Source of the DNA: Acidobacteriota bacterium
GTDB taxonomy: Bacteria > Acidobacteriota > Terriglobia > Terriglobales > Acidobacteriaceae
Length of the DNA: 20,005 nucleotides
NCBI GenBank assembly: GCA_021780415.1
Contig: JAJXYW010000106.1
Span: forward strand, 1-20,005
Direction of reading: 5' to 3'
The notes under the pieces are model-generated. The model searched no databases and had not been told where the DNA came from. It saw only the letters and a program-made list of their open reading frames with translations. The translations under genes were made by a program, and so were the position numbers. Shown here piece after piece: positions 6,476-13,470 of this stretch; positions within the stretch are counted from its first letter, which is position 1, and each line of letters opens with the position of its first letter.

Positions 6476-6937
6476 CTAGCGCTGGTAGGAGAAGATGCCG
6501 CAGAGGGTGGCGGAGTTGGCGAGGGCGTCGGGGGTGAGGGTGGGGATGTGAGAGCCGGAGAAGAAGGCTAGCTGGAGGGTGTTGCCGGTGGCGTAGGCGG
6601 CGACCCACTGGGTGTCGTCGGAGCCGCAGAGGGTGTTCTTGTGGAGGAACTTCTTGTCGGCGGGGATGCTGAGGCGGTAGAGGTTGGCGGTGCCGCCGGC
6701 GCTGCTCTCAGCTGGGAAGGTGGCGTTGAGTTCGTCCGGGGTGAGGGTGCGGATCTGCGCGATCCAGAAGGGGGTGAAGTTAATCCAGAGCTTCTCGCGG
6801 GAGAAGGCGATGTCACTGGTGATGGTCTTGGCGGTGGAGCTGGCGGCGCGCCAGTCGCCTAGTTCCTGGGCTGCGCTGGGCATGGTGCCGATGAGGGCGA
6901 AGGCCATGAGGGCGCAAAGGAGAGAGAGTCGCTTCAT
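6476..6937 (-). CDS. Exported protein of unknown function with two LCG motifs
   Basis: A 153-residue protein with a typical Sec signal peptide: MKRLSLLCALMAFALIGTM followed by PSAAQ, with likely cleavage near residue 24. The mature part holds two LCG motifs, in NTLCGSDDTQWV and SATLCGIF, whose cysteines could form a periplasmic disulfide. The segments W-V-A-A-Y and LQLAFFSG look like strands of a small beta domain. I have a vague memory of similar exported proteins (NTLCG...TxW...LAFFSG) in alphaproteobacteria, also of unknown function. ATG 6937 is preferred because it starts the signal peptide; an in-frame TTG at 6973 would add 12 residues before it. The ribosome binding site is weak. Function cannot be assigned. 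Confidence 0.78.
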   Translation of the reverse strand: MKRLSLLCALMAFALIGTMPSAAQELGDWRAASSTAKTITSDIAFSREKLWINFTPFWIAQIRTLTPDELNATFPAESSAGGTANLYRLSIPADKKFLHKNTLCGSDDTQWVAAYATGNTLQLAFFSGSHIPTLTPDALANSATLCGIFSYQR

Positions 6938-6992
6938 GACTTTAGGATGACACCTGCGCAGAGGTTTGAGCAAACGTGGGCGGGGCGAGGAC

Positions 6993-7214
6993 GGGCGCGC
7001 TTCGCGCTAGAGGCGGGTTTCCCGGTGCGCTCAGAATGGCCGATAGAGAGGCAGAGGCAGGAACAAAGACAGAAGCAGATTCCTGCGGAATGACAACTAA
7101 AAAAGCAAGTGCAACAGCAAATACTGAGATCCTTCGCTTCGCTCTGGATGACGGCGAGAAAGCATTGGATGACGGCGAAGAACTGGCAAGGGCTGGAATG
7201 GGCGCGCTTCGCGC
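6993..7214. repeat. Interspersed repeat patch bounded by identical 15-base hairpins
   Basis: The identical sequence GGGCGCGCTTCGCGC occurs at 6993-7007 and 7200-7214. Each copy can fold (GCGCG-CTT-CGCGC). Between them lie related short units. AGATTCCTGCGGAATGAC (7077-7094) forms a small hairpin (ATTCC/GGAAT). AGATCC...GGATGAC (7127-7152) has the same ends with a TTCGCTTCGCTC centre. Two copies of TGGATGACGGCGA lie 21 bases apart (7145-7157 and 7166-7178). No credible gene lies inside. I associate this type of sequence with dispersed repeats between acidobacterial genes. The right hairpin sits just after the tolC stop and might also help end that transcript. Confidence 0.6.
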
Positions 7215-7218
7215 GGAG

Positions 7219-9339
7219 TTAGAGGGTTGGGGGTGGTGACGGGGTGTCGGAGAGGGGTTTAGGGGCGGCTTCGGGTTTGGGAGGGGTGAGGCCGGGGATG
7301 GTGGGGGCCTGGGCGATGCTGCCGGCGGCCGCGTCGGTGATGTCGATGTGGTAGCGGTCGAGAGTGGTGGAGAGGAGTTGCATGAGCGCGGCGCGGTCCT
7401 TGGCGTAGGCGGCGGTGGCGGAGATGAGGGAGTTCTCGGCAATGGCGAGGTTCCTTCCCTGCTGGAGGACGAGGGCGGTGGTGGAGGCGCCAAGCTTGTA
7501 TTTTTTCTGCTCGGAGATGAAGCTTTGCTGGGCGTAGTCGCGCTGGGCCTGAGCGGCGGCGACCTGGGCGCGGTCGTTGGTGAGGGCGTAACGGCCGTTG
7601 ATGACCTGGATGCGGATCTGGGTGTAGAGCTGCTGAAGGCGCATCTGGGACTGGCGAAGCTCCATCTGGGAGCGGGCTTCGTCGGCCTGGGCGGTGCGGT
7701 TACGCAGGGGGATGGAGATGTTGACGCCGACACCGTAGTCGGGGAATGAGTTATTCACGGTGCTCTTGAAGACGCTACCAAAGCCGGCTGTGGTGGGGCA
7801 GGCGGAGGCTGGATAACCGGCCTGCTGGGCCTGCAGGACGCACTCTGGGCTGACAAGTCCGCCGGCAGCTGCGGCACCGTAGAAGCCGTACGCATCGACA
7901 GTGGGAAGAAGACCGTTCTTCTCGGCCTTGATGGTGATGCGGTTGTTCTTCATGTTGAGAACAGCCTGCTCGATCTGCGGGTTGTTGCGGTCGGCCTCGG
8001 TGACGAGGTCTTCGATAGGCATGTCCTCTTCGGGGAGGCGATCGAGTGCGACGCGATCAGTGGGGATGACGGGGGCGTTGGAGAGTTCAGGATCGTTGAG
8101 GTTGCGGGCGATGGCCTGCTTCATGATGAGCTGCTGGTACTCGAGGTTGGTCTGCGAGGCGATGAGGGCCTGCTTGTCGCTGGCAACCGAGGCGTCGGAG
8201 TTGACGACATCGAGGGGAGCGAGGGTGCCAATGGCGAGCTGCTTGCGGTTGTCCTCGGTGAGTTGGGTGGACTGGGCGAGGGCGCGCTCTTTGGCCTGCT
8301 CATCCTCATAGGCAGAGACCAGGCCCCAATAGATATTTTCGACCTGATTGACGGTGTAGAGGAGCTGCTGGCGAAAGGCGGAGTCGGTGATGCGACGGTC
8401 GTTTTTGGCCTGGAGGATGAATCGGCCGTTGATGCCGGGGCCGAAGCCCTGGAGCAGATGCTGGGTGAAGGTGGCGCGGAAGTTGGAGGCCAGGGCGGGG
8501 TCGAAGGATGAGTACGGGTTGTCGGTAGTCAGGCGGCTGTTATCGAAGATGACGGCGAGCTGGGTGCCGGTGAGGAAGCCCTGGTTGTAGCCGAAGTTGT
8601 AGGTTGCGGTCTTGGTGTAGATGACGGGCAGGCCGGCGCTGAAGAAGAGGTTGGTCTGCTGGACGGAGGCGGACTCGTAGCTGAGCTGGCTGGTGATCGT
8701 GGGGTCGAGAACCTCTGGGACGGCGCCGCCGCCGTTGGTGCTGAGAACCAGGCCGGATGCACCTGCGCCACCTCCGCCGGTGCCGCTGGAGGTGCCGCCG
8801 GGACCGCCGCCGCCGGTGACTGTGGAGCTGGTGCCGCCGAGGGTGTTGGCGACGATTCCGGTGGAGACGCCGCGCAGGGTGGAGCCGGCTTTGGCGCGCA
8901 GGAGGTCGGCGTCGGCGATGTCGAGATTGATGCGGGCGATGGCGATGTCGTAGTTATTTTCGAGCGCGAGGGTGACGGCGTCGGAGAGGCTGAGATAGAT
9001 CTTGCCGCCGGTGAGGAGCTCGTCGAGATGAGGGGTGTTGCTGAGACGCGGGGCGGGATAGCTGGTGGGGGTGTACCAGCGGAAGGGATCGGGGAGACCG
9101 AAGTGGCCGTTGCTGTAATCGCGGGCGGTGGGGCGAAGGAAGAGAGGCTCGGTAAGGATGGGCGTAGGGGCCTGGGGGAGACCGCTGGCGTCGAGAGTTA
9201 CGGTGGCCTGGGGAGTTGCGGGAGCGGTGGCGCCAACCTGCTGGGCGATAAGACGGGCCTGCTGCGCGGTGCCCTGGGGGGCGGTGCTCAGTAACGTAAG
9301 GGCTACACAGACGCTCGCCTGCCAATGCCTCAAATTCAC
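7219..9339 (-). CDS. TolC-family outer-membrane efflux protein
   Basis: A 706-residue outer-membrane channel protein, longer than E. coli TolC (about 490). It has a signal peptide (MNLRHWQASVCVALTLLSTA, with likely cleavage after GTA at residues 23-25), a Pro/Ala-rich N-terminal stretch, and then the first OEP repeat, LSLSDAVTLALENNYDIAIA (about 117-136). The second repeat includes ATTALVLQQGRNLAIAENSL near the C-terminus. Residues 166-206 are a Gly/Ser/Thr-rich insert without fixed structure. The C-terminus is proline-rich. TolC proteins form the outer-membrane exit of tripartite pumps or type I secretion; no pump or adaptor gene is adjacent, so the partner is unknown. The GTG start at 9339 is supported by GGAG nine bases upstream. 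The upstream region contains a tandem 11-base repeat that may be a regulator site. Confidence 0.9.
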   Translation of the reverse strand: MNLRHWQASVCVALTLLSTAPQGTAQQARLIAQQVGATAPATPQATVTLDASGLPQAPTPILTEPLFLRPTARDYSNGHFGLPDPFRWYTPTSYPAPRLSNTPHLDELLTGGKIYLSLSDAVTLALENNYDIAIARINLDIADADLLRAKAGSTLRGVSTGIVANTLGGTSSTVTGGGGPGGTSSGTGGGGAGASGLVLSTNGGGAVPEVLDPTITSQLSYESASVQQTNLFFSAGLPVIYTKTATYNFGYNQGFLTGTQLAVIFDNSRLTTDNPYSSFDPALASNFRATFTQHLLQGFGPGINGRFILQAKNDRRITDSAFRQQLLYTVNQVENIYWGLVSAYEDEQAKERALAQSTQLTEDNRKQLAIGTLAPLDVVNSDASVASDKQALIASQTNLEYQQLIMKQAIARNLNDPELSNAPVIPTDRVALDRLPEEDMPIEDLVTEADRNNPQIEQAVLNMKNNRITIKAEKNGLLPTVDAYGFYGAAAAGGLVSPECVLQAQQAGYPASACPTTAGFGSVFKSTVNNSFPDYGVGVNISIPLRNRTAQADEARSQMELRQSQMRLQQLYTQIRIQVINGRYALTNDRAQVAAAQAQRDYAQQSFISEQKKYKLGASTTALVLQQGRNLAIAENSLISATAAYAKDRAALMQLLSTTLDRYHIDITDAAAGSIAQAPTIPGLTPPKPEAAPKPLSDTPSPPPTL

Positions 9340-9375
9340 GATTCACTTCTCCAGCGTGCAGCTTGAATGAGTTTG

Positions 9376-9397
9376 TAGATGCTGTCTAGATGCTGTC
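9376..9397. repeat. Tandem 11-base direct repeat upstream of tolC-like gene
   Basis: TAGATGCTGTC occurs twice with no gap (9376-9386, 9387-9397), and a weaker TTTAGATAC follows at 9403-9411. The spacing equals about one helical turn, so a regulator could bind both copies on one DNA face. It lies 37 bases upstream of the GTG start, in the divergent region with the truA operon. Confidence 0.6.
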
Positions 9398-9493
9398 CGC
9401 ACGTTTAGATACGGTTTGGTGAACGGATTGGTTCCAGACAAAGGGGTAAGAACGTTTCAAGTATATCGGGCGAGGGGTGAGAGGCTCTCTACA

Positions 9494-9571
9494 ATGGTAG
9501 CGATGAGGGTGCGGATGATGTTGCTGAGGACGGCGTTGACGATGGCGTTTATGACGGGCGCGGGACGATGA
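9494..9571 (+). CDS. Possible 25-residue leader ORF coupled to truA
   Basis: An ORF of 25 codons runs from ATG 9494 to a TGA that overlaps the truA start as ATGA (9568-9571), the same arrangement as two later junctions of this operon. The product begins MVAMRVRMMLLRTALTMAF and is basic and hydrophobic, resembling a short signal or membrane peptide. Internal ATGs at 9512 and 9515 follow AGGG, which is a better ribosome binding site than the first ATG has. truA itself lacks a clear Shine-Dalgarno, so translation of this ORF could deliver ribosomes to it. TACAAT at 9490-9495 resembles a -10 box but overlaps the first ATG. This may be chance; no homolog is known to me. Confidence 0.3.
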   Translation: MVAMRVRMMLLRTALTMAFMTGAGR

Positions 9572-10404
9572 GTTTCTGGAAGATTACGCTGAGCTACGAT
9601 GGAACCGCGTTCCACGGATGGCAGGTGCAGCCGGGGCGGGCGACCGTGCAGGGGGTGCTGGCGGCGGCGCTGGAAAAGATGACGGGGGAACGCGTGCTGC
9701 CACAGGGATCGGGCCGTACGGACGCAGGAGTGCATGCGCTGGGACAGGTGGCGAGCTTTGCGCTGGTGACGGAGATTCCGGCGGAGAATTTGATGCGTGC
9801 GCTGAATCGATCGCTGCCGGATAGTATTCGGGTGCTGCGGGTGGAGGCGGTGGGCGAGGGGTTTCATGCTCGGCACAGTGCGGTGCGGAAGAGCTATGAG
9901 TACAGAATCTTTGAGCGGAGAGTGGATGGGTCGGATGTGGAGAGGATCTGTTCTCCGTTTGTGGCTCGGTATGCGTGGGACTGCCGCTGGGCGGTGGATG
10001 CGGAGGTGATGGCCTGGGCGGCGTCGATGCTGTGCGGGACGCACGACTTTACTTCGTTTGCGGCGGTCGATCCGGAGATGGGACAGCGCGAGGGGATGGT
10101 GGCGGGGCCGAATCCGGTGAAGACGGTGGATGCGTCGACGGTGATGCGGGAGGAGGGGTTGCTGCGGTATCGCGTGACGGGGAGCGGTTTTTTGCACCAC
10201 ATGGTGCGGAATATTGTGGGGACGCTGGTGGAGATGGGGCGCGGGAGAATGCGGGCCGAGGATATGGAGAAGATTCTGGCGGCGAGAGACAGGTCGGCGG
10301 CTGGACCTACGGCTCCGGCGCAGGGGCTGTTTCTGGTGGAGGTGGAGTACGCCGAGGGCGCTGAGATTGGTGTGGTTGCGCCGAGTGCGCGGGAGCTGGC
10401 ATGA
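9568..10404 (+). CDS. truA: tRNA pseudouridine(38-40) synthase TruA
   Basis: A 278-residue enzyme that converts uridines 38-40 of the tRNA anticodon arm to pseudouridine. The start LSYDGTAFHGWQVQP (8-22) and the catalytic motif GSGRTDAGVHALGQ, with nucleophile D52, are diagnostic. KSYEYRIF and FLHHMVRNIVGTL also match TruA. Length is near the family norm (about 250-280); the last 15 residues are an unconserved tail. ATG 9568 lacks a good ribosome binding site, but the start fits the family and overlaps the stop of a short upstream ORF. The stop overlaps the next start as ATGA (10401-10404), so it is translationally coupled to the M20 peptidase gene. No regulator is evident. Confidence 0.95.
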   Translation: MSFWKITLSYDGTAFHGWQVQPGRATVQGVLAAALEKMTGERVLPQGSGRTDAGVHALGQVASFALVTEIPAENLMRALNRSLPDSIRVLRVEAVGEGFHARHSAVRKSYEYRIFERRVDGSDVERICSPFVARYAWDCRWAVDAEVMAWAASMLCGTHDFTSFAAVDPEMGQREGMVAGPNPVKTVDASTVMREEGLLRYRVTGSGFLHHMVRNIVGTLVEMGRGRMRAEDMEKILAARDRSAAGPTAPAQGLFLVEVEYAEGAEIGVVAPSARELA

Positions 10405-11642
10405 GTTCGAGTGCGCATCGACGGATTGTGGGGCTGGCGAGCGACCGGGCGGTACACAGGGCGTTTGGCTGGCTGCATCTGCACGAGCCTCAGATGCGAC
10501 GGTGGCAGATGGAGTTTCTGGGGATTGCTGCGCCGCCATTTGGCGAGGCCGAGCGGGCGAAGTGGTTCTGCGAACGGTTTCACGAGATAGGGTTAGTCGG
10601 GGCGCGGGTGGATGCGGAGGGGAATGCGGTTGGGGAGTTGAGGGTGGAGAGTGCGGGGGCGGAGGAGCCGGTGGTGTTGCTGTCGGCACACCTGGATACG
10701 GTATTCCCTGCCGGGACAGAGTGCTCGCCGCGGGAGGATGGAGCGAAGATTCTGGGGCCGGGGGCATGCGATAACGGAGCTGGACTGGCGGCGCTGCTGG
10801 GGTTGGCGGCGGCGCTGCGGCATGCGGAGATTGCGCCGGCCTGCACGATCTTGTTTGCGGCAAATGTGGGCGAAGAGGGTGAGGGGGATCTGCGGGGGAT
10901 GCGGCATTTGTTTCGGACGGAGCCGTATGCGGGGAGGATTCGGGCGGCGATTGCGCTGGAAGGCGGTGGAGAGGCGATGGTGGTGGATCGAGCGCTGGGA
11001 AGCCGGAGGCTGCGGGTTACGATTGCGGGGCCGGGCGGGCACTCGTGGGCCGATGCGGGACGGGCCAACCCGATTCTGGCGCTGGCGGCGGCGCTGGTGG
11101 AGTTGGGGAAGTTGAGGCTGCCGTCGCGGCCGAGGACAACGCTGAACTGTGGGGTGATTGGTGGGGGAACGTCGGTGAATTCGATTCCGGAGTCGGCTAC
11201 AGCGGACCTGGATTTGCGGTCGGTGTCGGGGATGGAACTGGACAGGATGGAGTTGGCGGTACTGGAGACGCTGGAGCGGGTGGTGGAGGCGGAGAATCGG
11301 CGGCGCGGAGAGGCGGAGTTGAGGCTACAGGTGCGGCGGATTGGCGAGCGCGCAGCGGGTGCGCTGGCGGCGAGTTCGGCACTGTATTCGAGCGTGCGGG
11401 CGGTGGATAGGCATTTGGGGATTGCGACGGAGGCAAGGATTGGGTCGACGGATGCGAACCTGCCGCTGTCGATGGGAGTGGAGGCGCTGGCGATTGGCGC
11501 TGGAGGAACGGGCTGGGGGATTCATACGCTACAGGAAGGGTACGATCCGACCGGGCGGGAGCTGGCGCTGCGACGGGTGCTGCTGCTGTTGCTGGATGCT
11601 TGCGCGCTGGCTGCGGAGAAGGAGTTGGTGCTGCTGGGATAA
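10401..11642 (+). CDS. M20-family metallopeptidase (dinuclear zinc amidohydrolase)
   Basis: A 413-residue cytoplasmic enzyme without a signal peptide. The zinc-site and catalytic residues of the M20 family are visible: SAHLDTVFP (H97, D99), GACDNGAG (bridging D124), GEEGEGD (E158 and E159), ALEGGG (E187) and GWGIHT (H375). The lid or dimerisation domain begins around GSRRLRVTIAGPGGHSWADA, which includes the conserved GxHS. Relatives include peptidase T-like tripeptidases, carboxypeptidase G2 and deacetylases, so the substrate (peptide or N-acyl amino acid) is uncertain. It is coupled to truA by ATGA overlap and followed after 22 bases by the exported amidohydrolase gene. The 3' end carries a 12-base tandem duplication. 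Confidence 0.9.
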   Translation: MSSSAHRRIVGLASDRAVHRAFGWLHLHEPQMRRWQMEFLGIAAPPFGEAERAKWFCERFHEIGLVGARVDAEGNAVGELRVESAGAEEPVVLLSAHLDTVFPAGTECSPREDGAKILGPGACDNGAGLAALLGLAAALRHAEIAPACTILFAANVGEEGEGDLRGMRHLFRTEPYAGRIRAAIALEGGGEAMVVDRALGSRRLRVTIAGPGGHSWADAGRANPILALAAALVELGKLRLPSRPRTTLNCGVIGGGTSVNSIPESATADLDLRSVSGMELDRMELAVLETLERVVEAENRRRGEAELRLQVRRIGERAAGALAASSALYSSVRAVDRHLGIATEARIGSTDANLPLSMGVEALAIGAGGTGWGIHTLQEGYDPTGRELALRRVLLLLLDACALAAEKELVLLG

Positions 11643-11655
11643 ATGCTGGGATAAA
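11632..11655 (+). repeat. 12-base tandem duplication across the M20 stop codon
   Basis: TGCTGGGATAAA occurs twice in tandem (11632-11643 and 11644-11655). The first copy supplies the last codons and the TAA of the peptidase gene; the second forms a start-stop minigene, ATG CTG GGA TAA, overlapping that stop. It shifts the next start to 22 bases after the stop. Confidence 0.75.
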
Positions 11656-11664
11656 CTTTGGGGC

Positions 11665-13470
11665 GTGAGAGTTCTTCTTCGCAAGTGCGTGCTGAGTGTG
11701 TGGGTGGTCGGGATGGGGCTGACGCTGGAAGCGCAGACTGCAGCGGTGAAGACTGCTGCCGTGAAGGCTCCGGATACGATTTTTTATGATGGGAACATTC
11801 TTACGGGAACGCGGCTGAAGGCTGGGGATCATGATCCGGTGCCAGGGCGCGTTACAGCAGTGGCTGTTCGGGAGGGTACGGTGGTGGCCGTGGGCAGTGA
11901 CAGGGAGATGCTGTCCCTGAAAGATGCGCATACGGCGATGATCGACCTGAAGGGCGCGTTCGCGATGCCGGGGTTCAATGATGCGCATACGCATATTGCC
12001 AGCGCCGGTCAGCAACGATTGACGCTGGACCTGGACAATGTGGCGTCGCTGGCTGTGATGTTGGCGAAGGTGAAGGCGTATGCTGCGACGCTGAGACCGG
12101 GAGAGTGGATTCTGGGTGGAGGGTGGGACCATACGAAGTGGGCGGAAGCGAAGCTGCCAACACGACAGGAACTGGATGCGGTGAGTGCGGGACATCCGGC
12201 GCTGTTGGGGCGGACGGACGGACATATCGCGATTGCGAATACGGCGGCGCTTGCGGCGGCCGGGATTACGGACGAGACGATGAATCCTCAGGGTGGGGAG
12301 ATTGACCGCGACGCCGAGGGACATGCGACGGGGATCGTGCGCGAGGGGCCGGCGCTGGCGCTGGTGGAACAGCATATTCCTCCGCCGAGCACTGCGGCAC
12401 GGCGGAAGGCACTGGAGATTTCGATCCATGATGCGCTGTCGCATGGGGTGACGTCGGTGCAGGATTATTCGAGCTGGGACGACTGGCTGGTGATGGGCGA
12501 GATGGAGTATGAGGGCAAACTGCCGCTGCGGATTGCGGAATGGATCGACTTCAATCTGCCTGTTGCGGTGCTGGACGAGCGGCGTGCAAGCCATCGAGCG
12601 GATGATCCGCTGCTGCACCTGACGATGCTGAAGGGGTTCATGGATGGGTCGCTGGGGTCGCGAACGGCGGCGATGAATGGAGCGTATGCCGATGACCCGA
12701 ACAACGATGGGATTCCGCGCTATGGCCAGCAGAATCTGAACGAGATGGCCGCGGCACGGGCGGCGGATGGATTCCAGTTGGGGTTTCATGCGATTGGGGA
12801 CCTGGCGAATGATATGGCGCTGAATGCGCTGGCTGCGGCGGAACAGGTGGGGCGGCCGGCGGATGCGCCCCCGCCGCCGAGTGATCCGGACGCGAGCATT
12901 GTGACGACGGCTCCGCCGGTGGTGAGGCCGCGAGATTTTCGGTTTCGGATAGAGCATGCGCAGGTGGTTTCGCCGGGAGCGTTTGAACGGTTTGCGGAGC
13001 TGGGGGTGATTGCGAGTATGCAGCCGTCGCACCTGCTGACCGATATGGCGTGGGCGGAGGCGCGGCTGGGGCCGGAGCGGTCGAAGCGGGCGTATGCGTG
13101 GAAGTCGTTTCTGAATCATGGGGTGACGCTGGCGTTCGGAACGGATTATCCGGTGGAGTCGATCTCGCCGTTCAGGGGGTTGTATGCGGCGATTACGCGG
13201 CAGAATGTTGAGGGTACGCGGACGTTCGAGCCGCAGGAGAAGCTGACGATCAATGAGGCGATCTATGCGTATACGCAGGCGTCGGCGTTTGCGGAGTTTC
13301 GGGAGAAGATGAAGGGGCGGCTGGAGCCGGGGTATCTGGCGGATATGGTGGTGCTGGATCGGGACATAACGAAAGCAGCGCCGCAGGAGGTGCTGCATAC
13401 GGTGGTGCGGCGGACGGTGGTGGGGGGAAAGACGGTGTACCTCGCGGCCAGTGGGCACGGAGCTTCATGA
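11665..13470 (+). CDS. Exported amidohydrolase, YtcJ-like (amidohydrolase family 3)
   Basis: About 601 residues with a likely signal peptide: MRVLLRKCVLSVWVVGMGLT, then LEAQ. The metal-dependent hydrolase core shows PGFNDAHTHI (H108, H110), LKGFMDGSLG (the K and D that follow the first half of the barrel), FHAIGD, RIEHAQ and FGTDYP. These are the usual order and residues of YtcJ/AepA-type enzymes, which cleave amide or imide bonds; the true substrate is unknown. The small beta domain is split between residues 37-100 and the C-terminus (GYLADMVVLDRD). A proline-rich insert lies before RIEHAQ, and TAAVK is repeated near the N-terminus. The GTG start at 11665 is chosen because it gives the signal peptide; the ribosome binding site is poor. 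The stop overlaps the EamA start as ATGA (13467-13470). Confidence 0.88.
   Translation: MRVLLRKCVLSVWVVGMGLTLEAQTAAVKTAAVKAPDTIFYDGNILTGTRLKAGDHDPVPGRVTAVAVREGTVVAVGSDREMLSLKDAHTAMIDLKGAFAMPGFNDAHTHIASAGQQRLTLDLDNVASLAVMLAKVKAYAATLRPGEWILGGGWDHTKWAEAKLPTRQELDAVSAGHPALLGRTDGHIAIANTAALAAAGITDETMNPQGGEIDRDAEGHATGIVREGPALALVEQHIPPPSTAARRKALEISIHDALSHGVTSVQDYSSWDDWLVMGEMEYEGKLPLRIAEWIDFNLPVAVLDERRASHRADDPLLHLTMLKGFMDGSLGSRTAAMNGAYADDPNNDGIPRYGQQNLNEMAAARAADGFQLGFHAIGDLANDMALNALAAAEQVGRPADAPPPPSDPDASIVTTAPPVVRPRDFRFRIEHAQVVSPGAFERFAELGVIASMQPSHLLTDMAWAEARLGPERSKRAYAWKSFLNHGVTLAFGTDYPVESISPFRGLYAAITRQNVEGTRTFEPQEKLTINEAIYAYTQASAFAEFREKMKGRLEPGYLADMVVLDRDITKAAPQEVLHTVVRRTVVGGKTVYLAASGHGAS

Noticed and set aside
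6942..7733. 263-codon minus-strand frame over the 3' end of tolC and the repeat patch
   Set aside because: It is Ser/Pro-rich, lies out of frame with tolC, and has no ribosome binding site or motif.
9457..10863. 468-codon minus-strand reading frame opposite truA
   Set aside because: It has the same antisense composition (Pro, His, Arg), while truA shows GSGRTDAGVHALGQ on the plus strand.
11197..13458. 753-codon minus-strand reading frame opposite the amidohydrolase gene
   Set aside because: The translation is Arg/His/Pro-rich with no domain, typical of the antisense of a GC-rich gene; the plus strand has metal-binding motifs in order.
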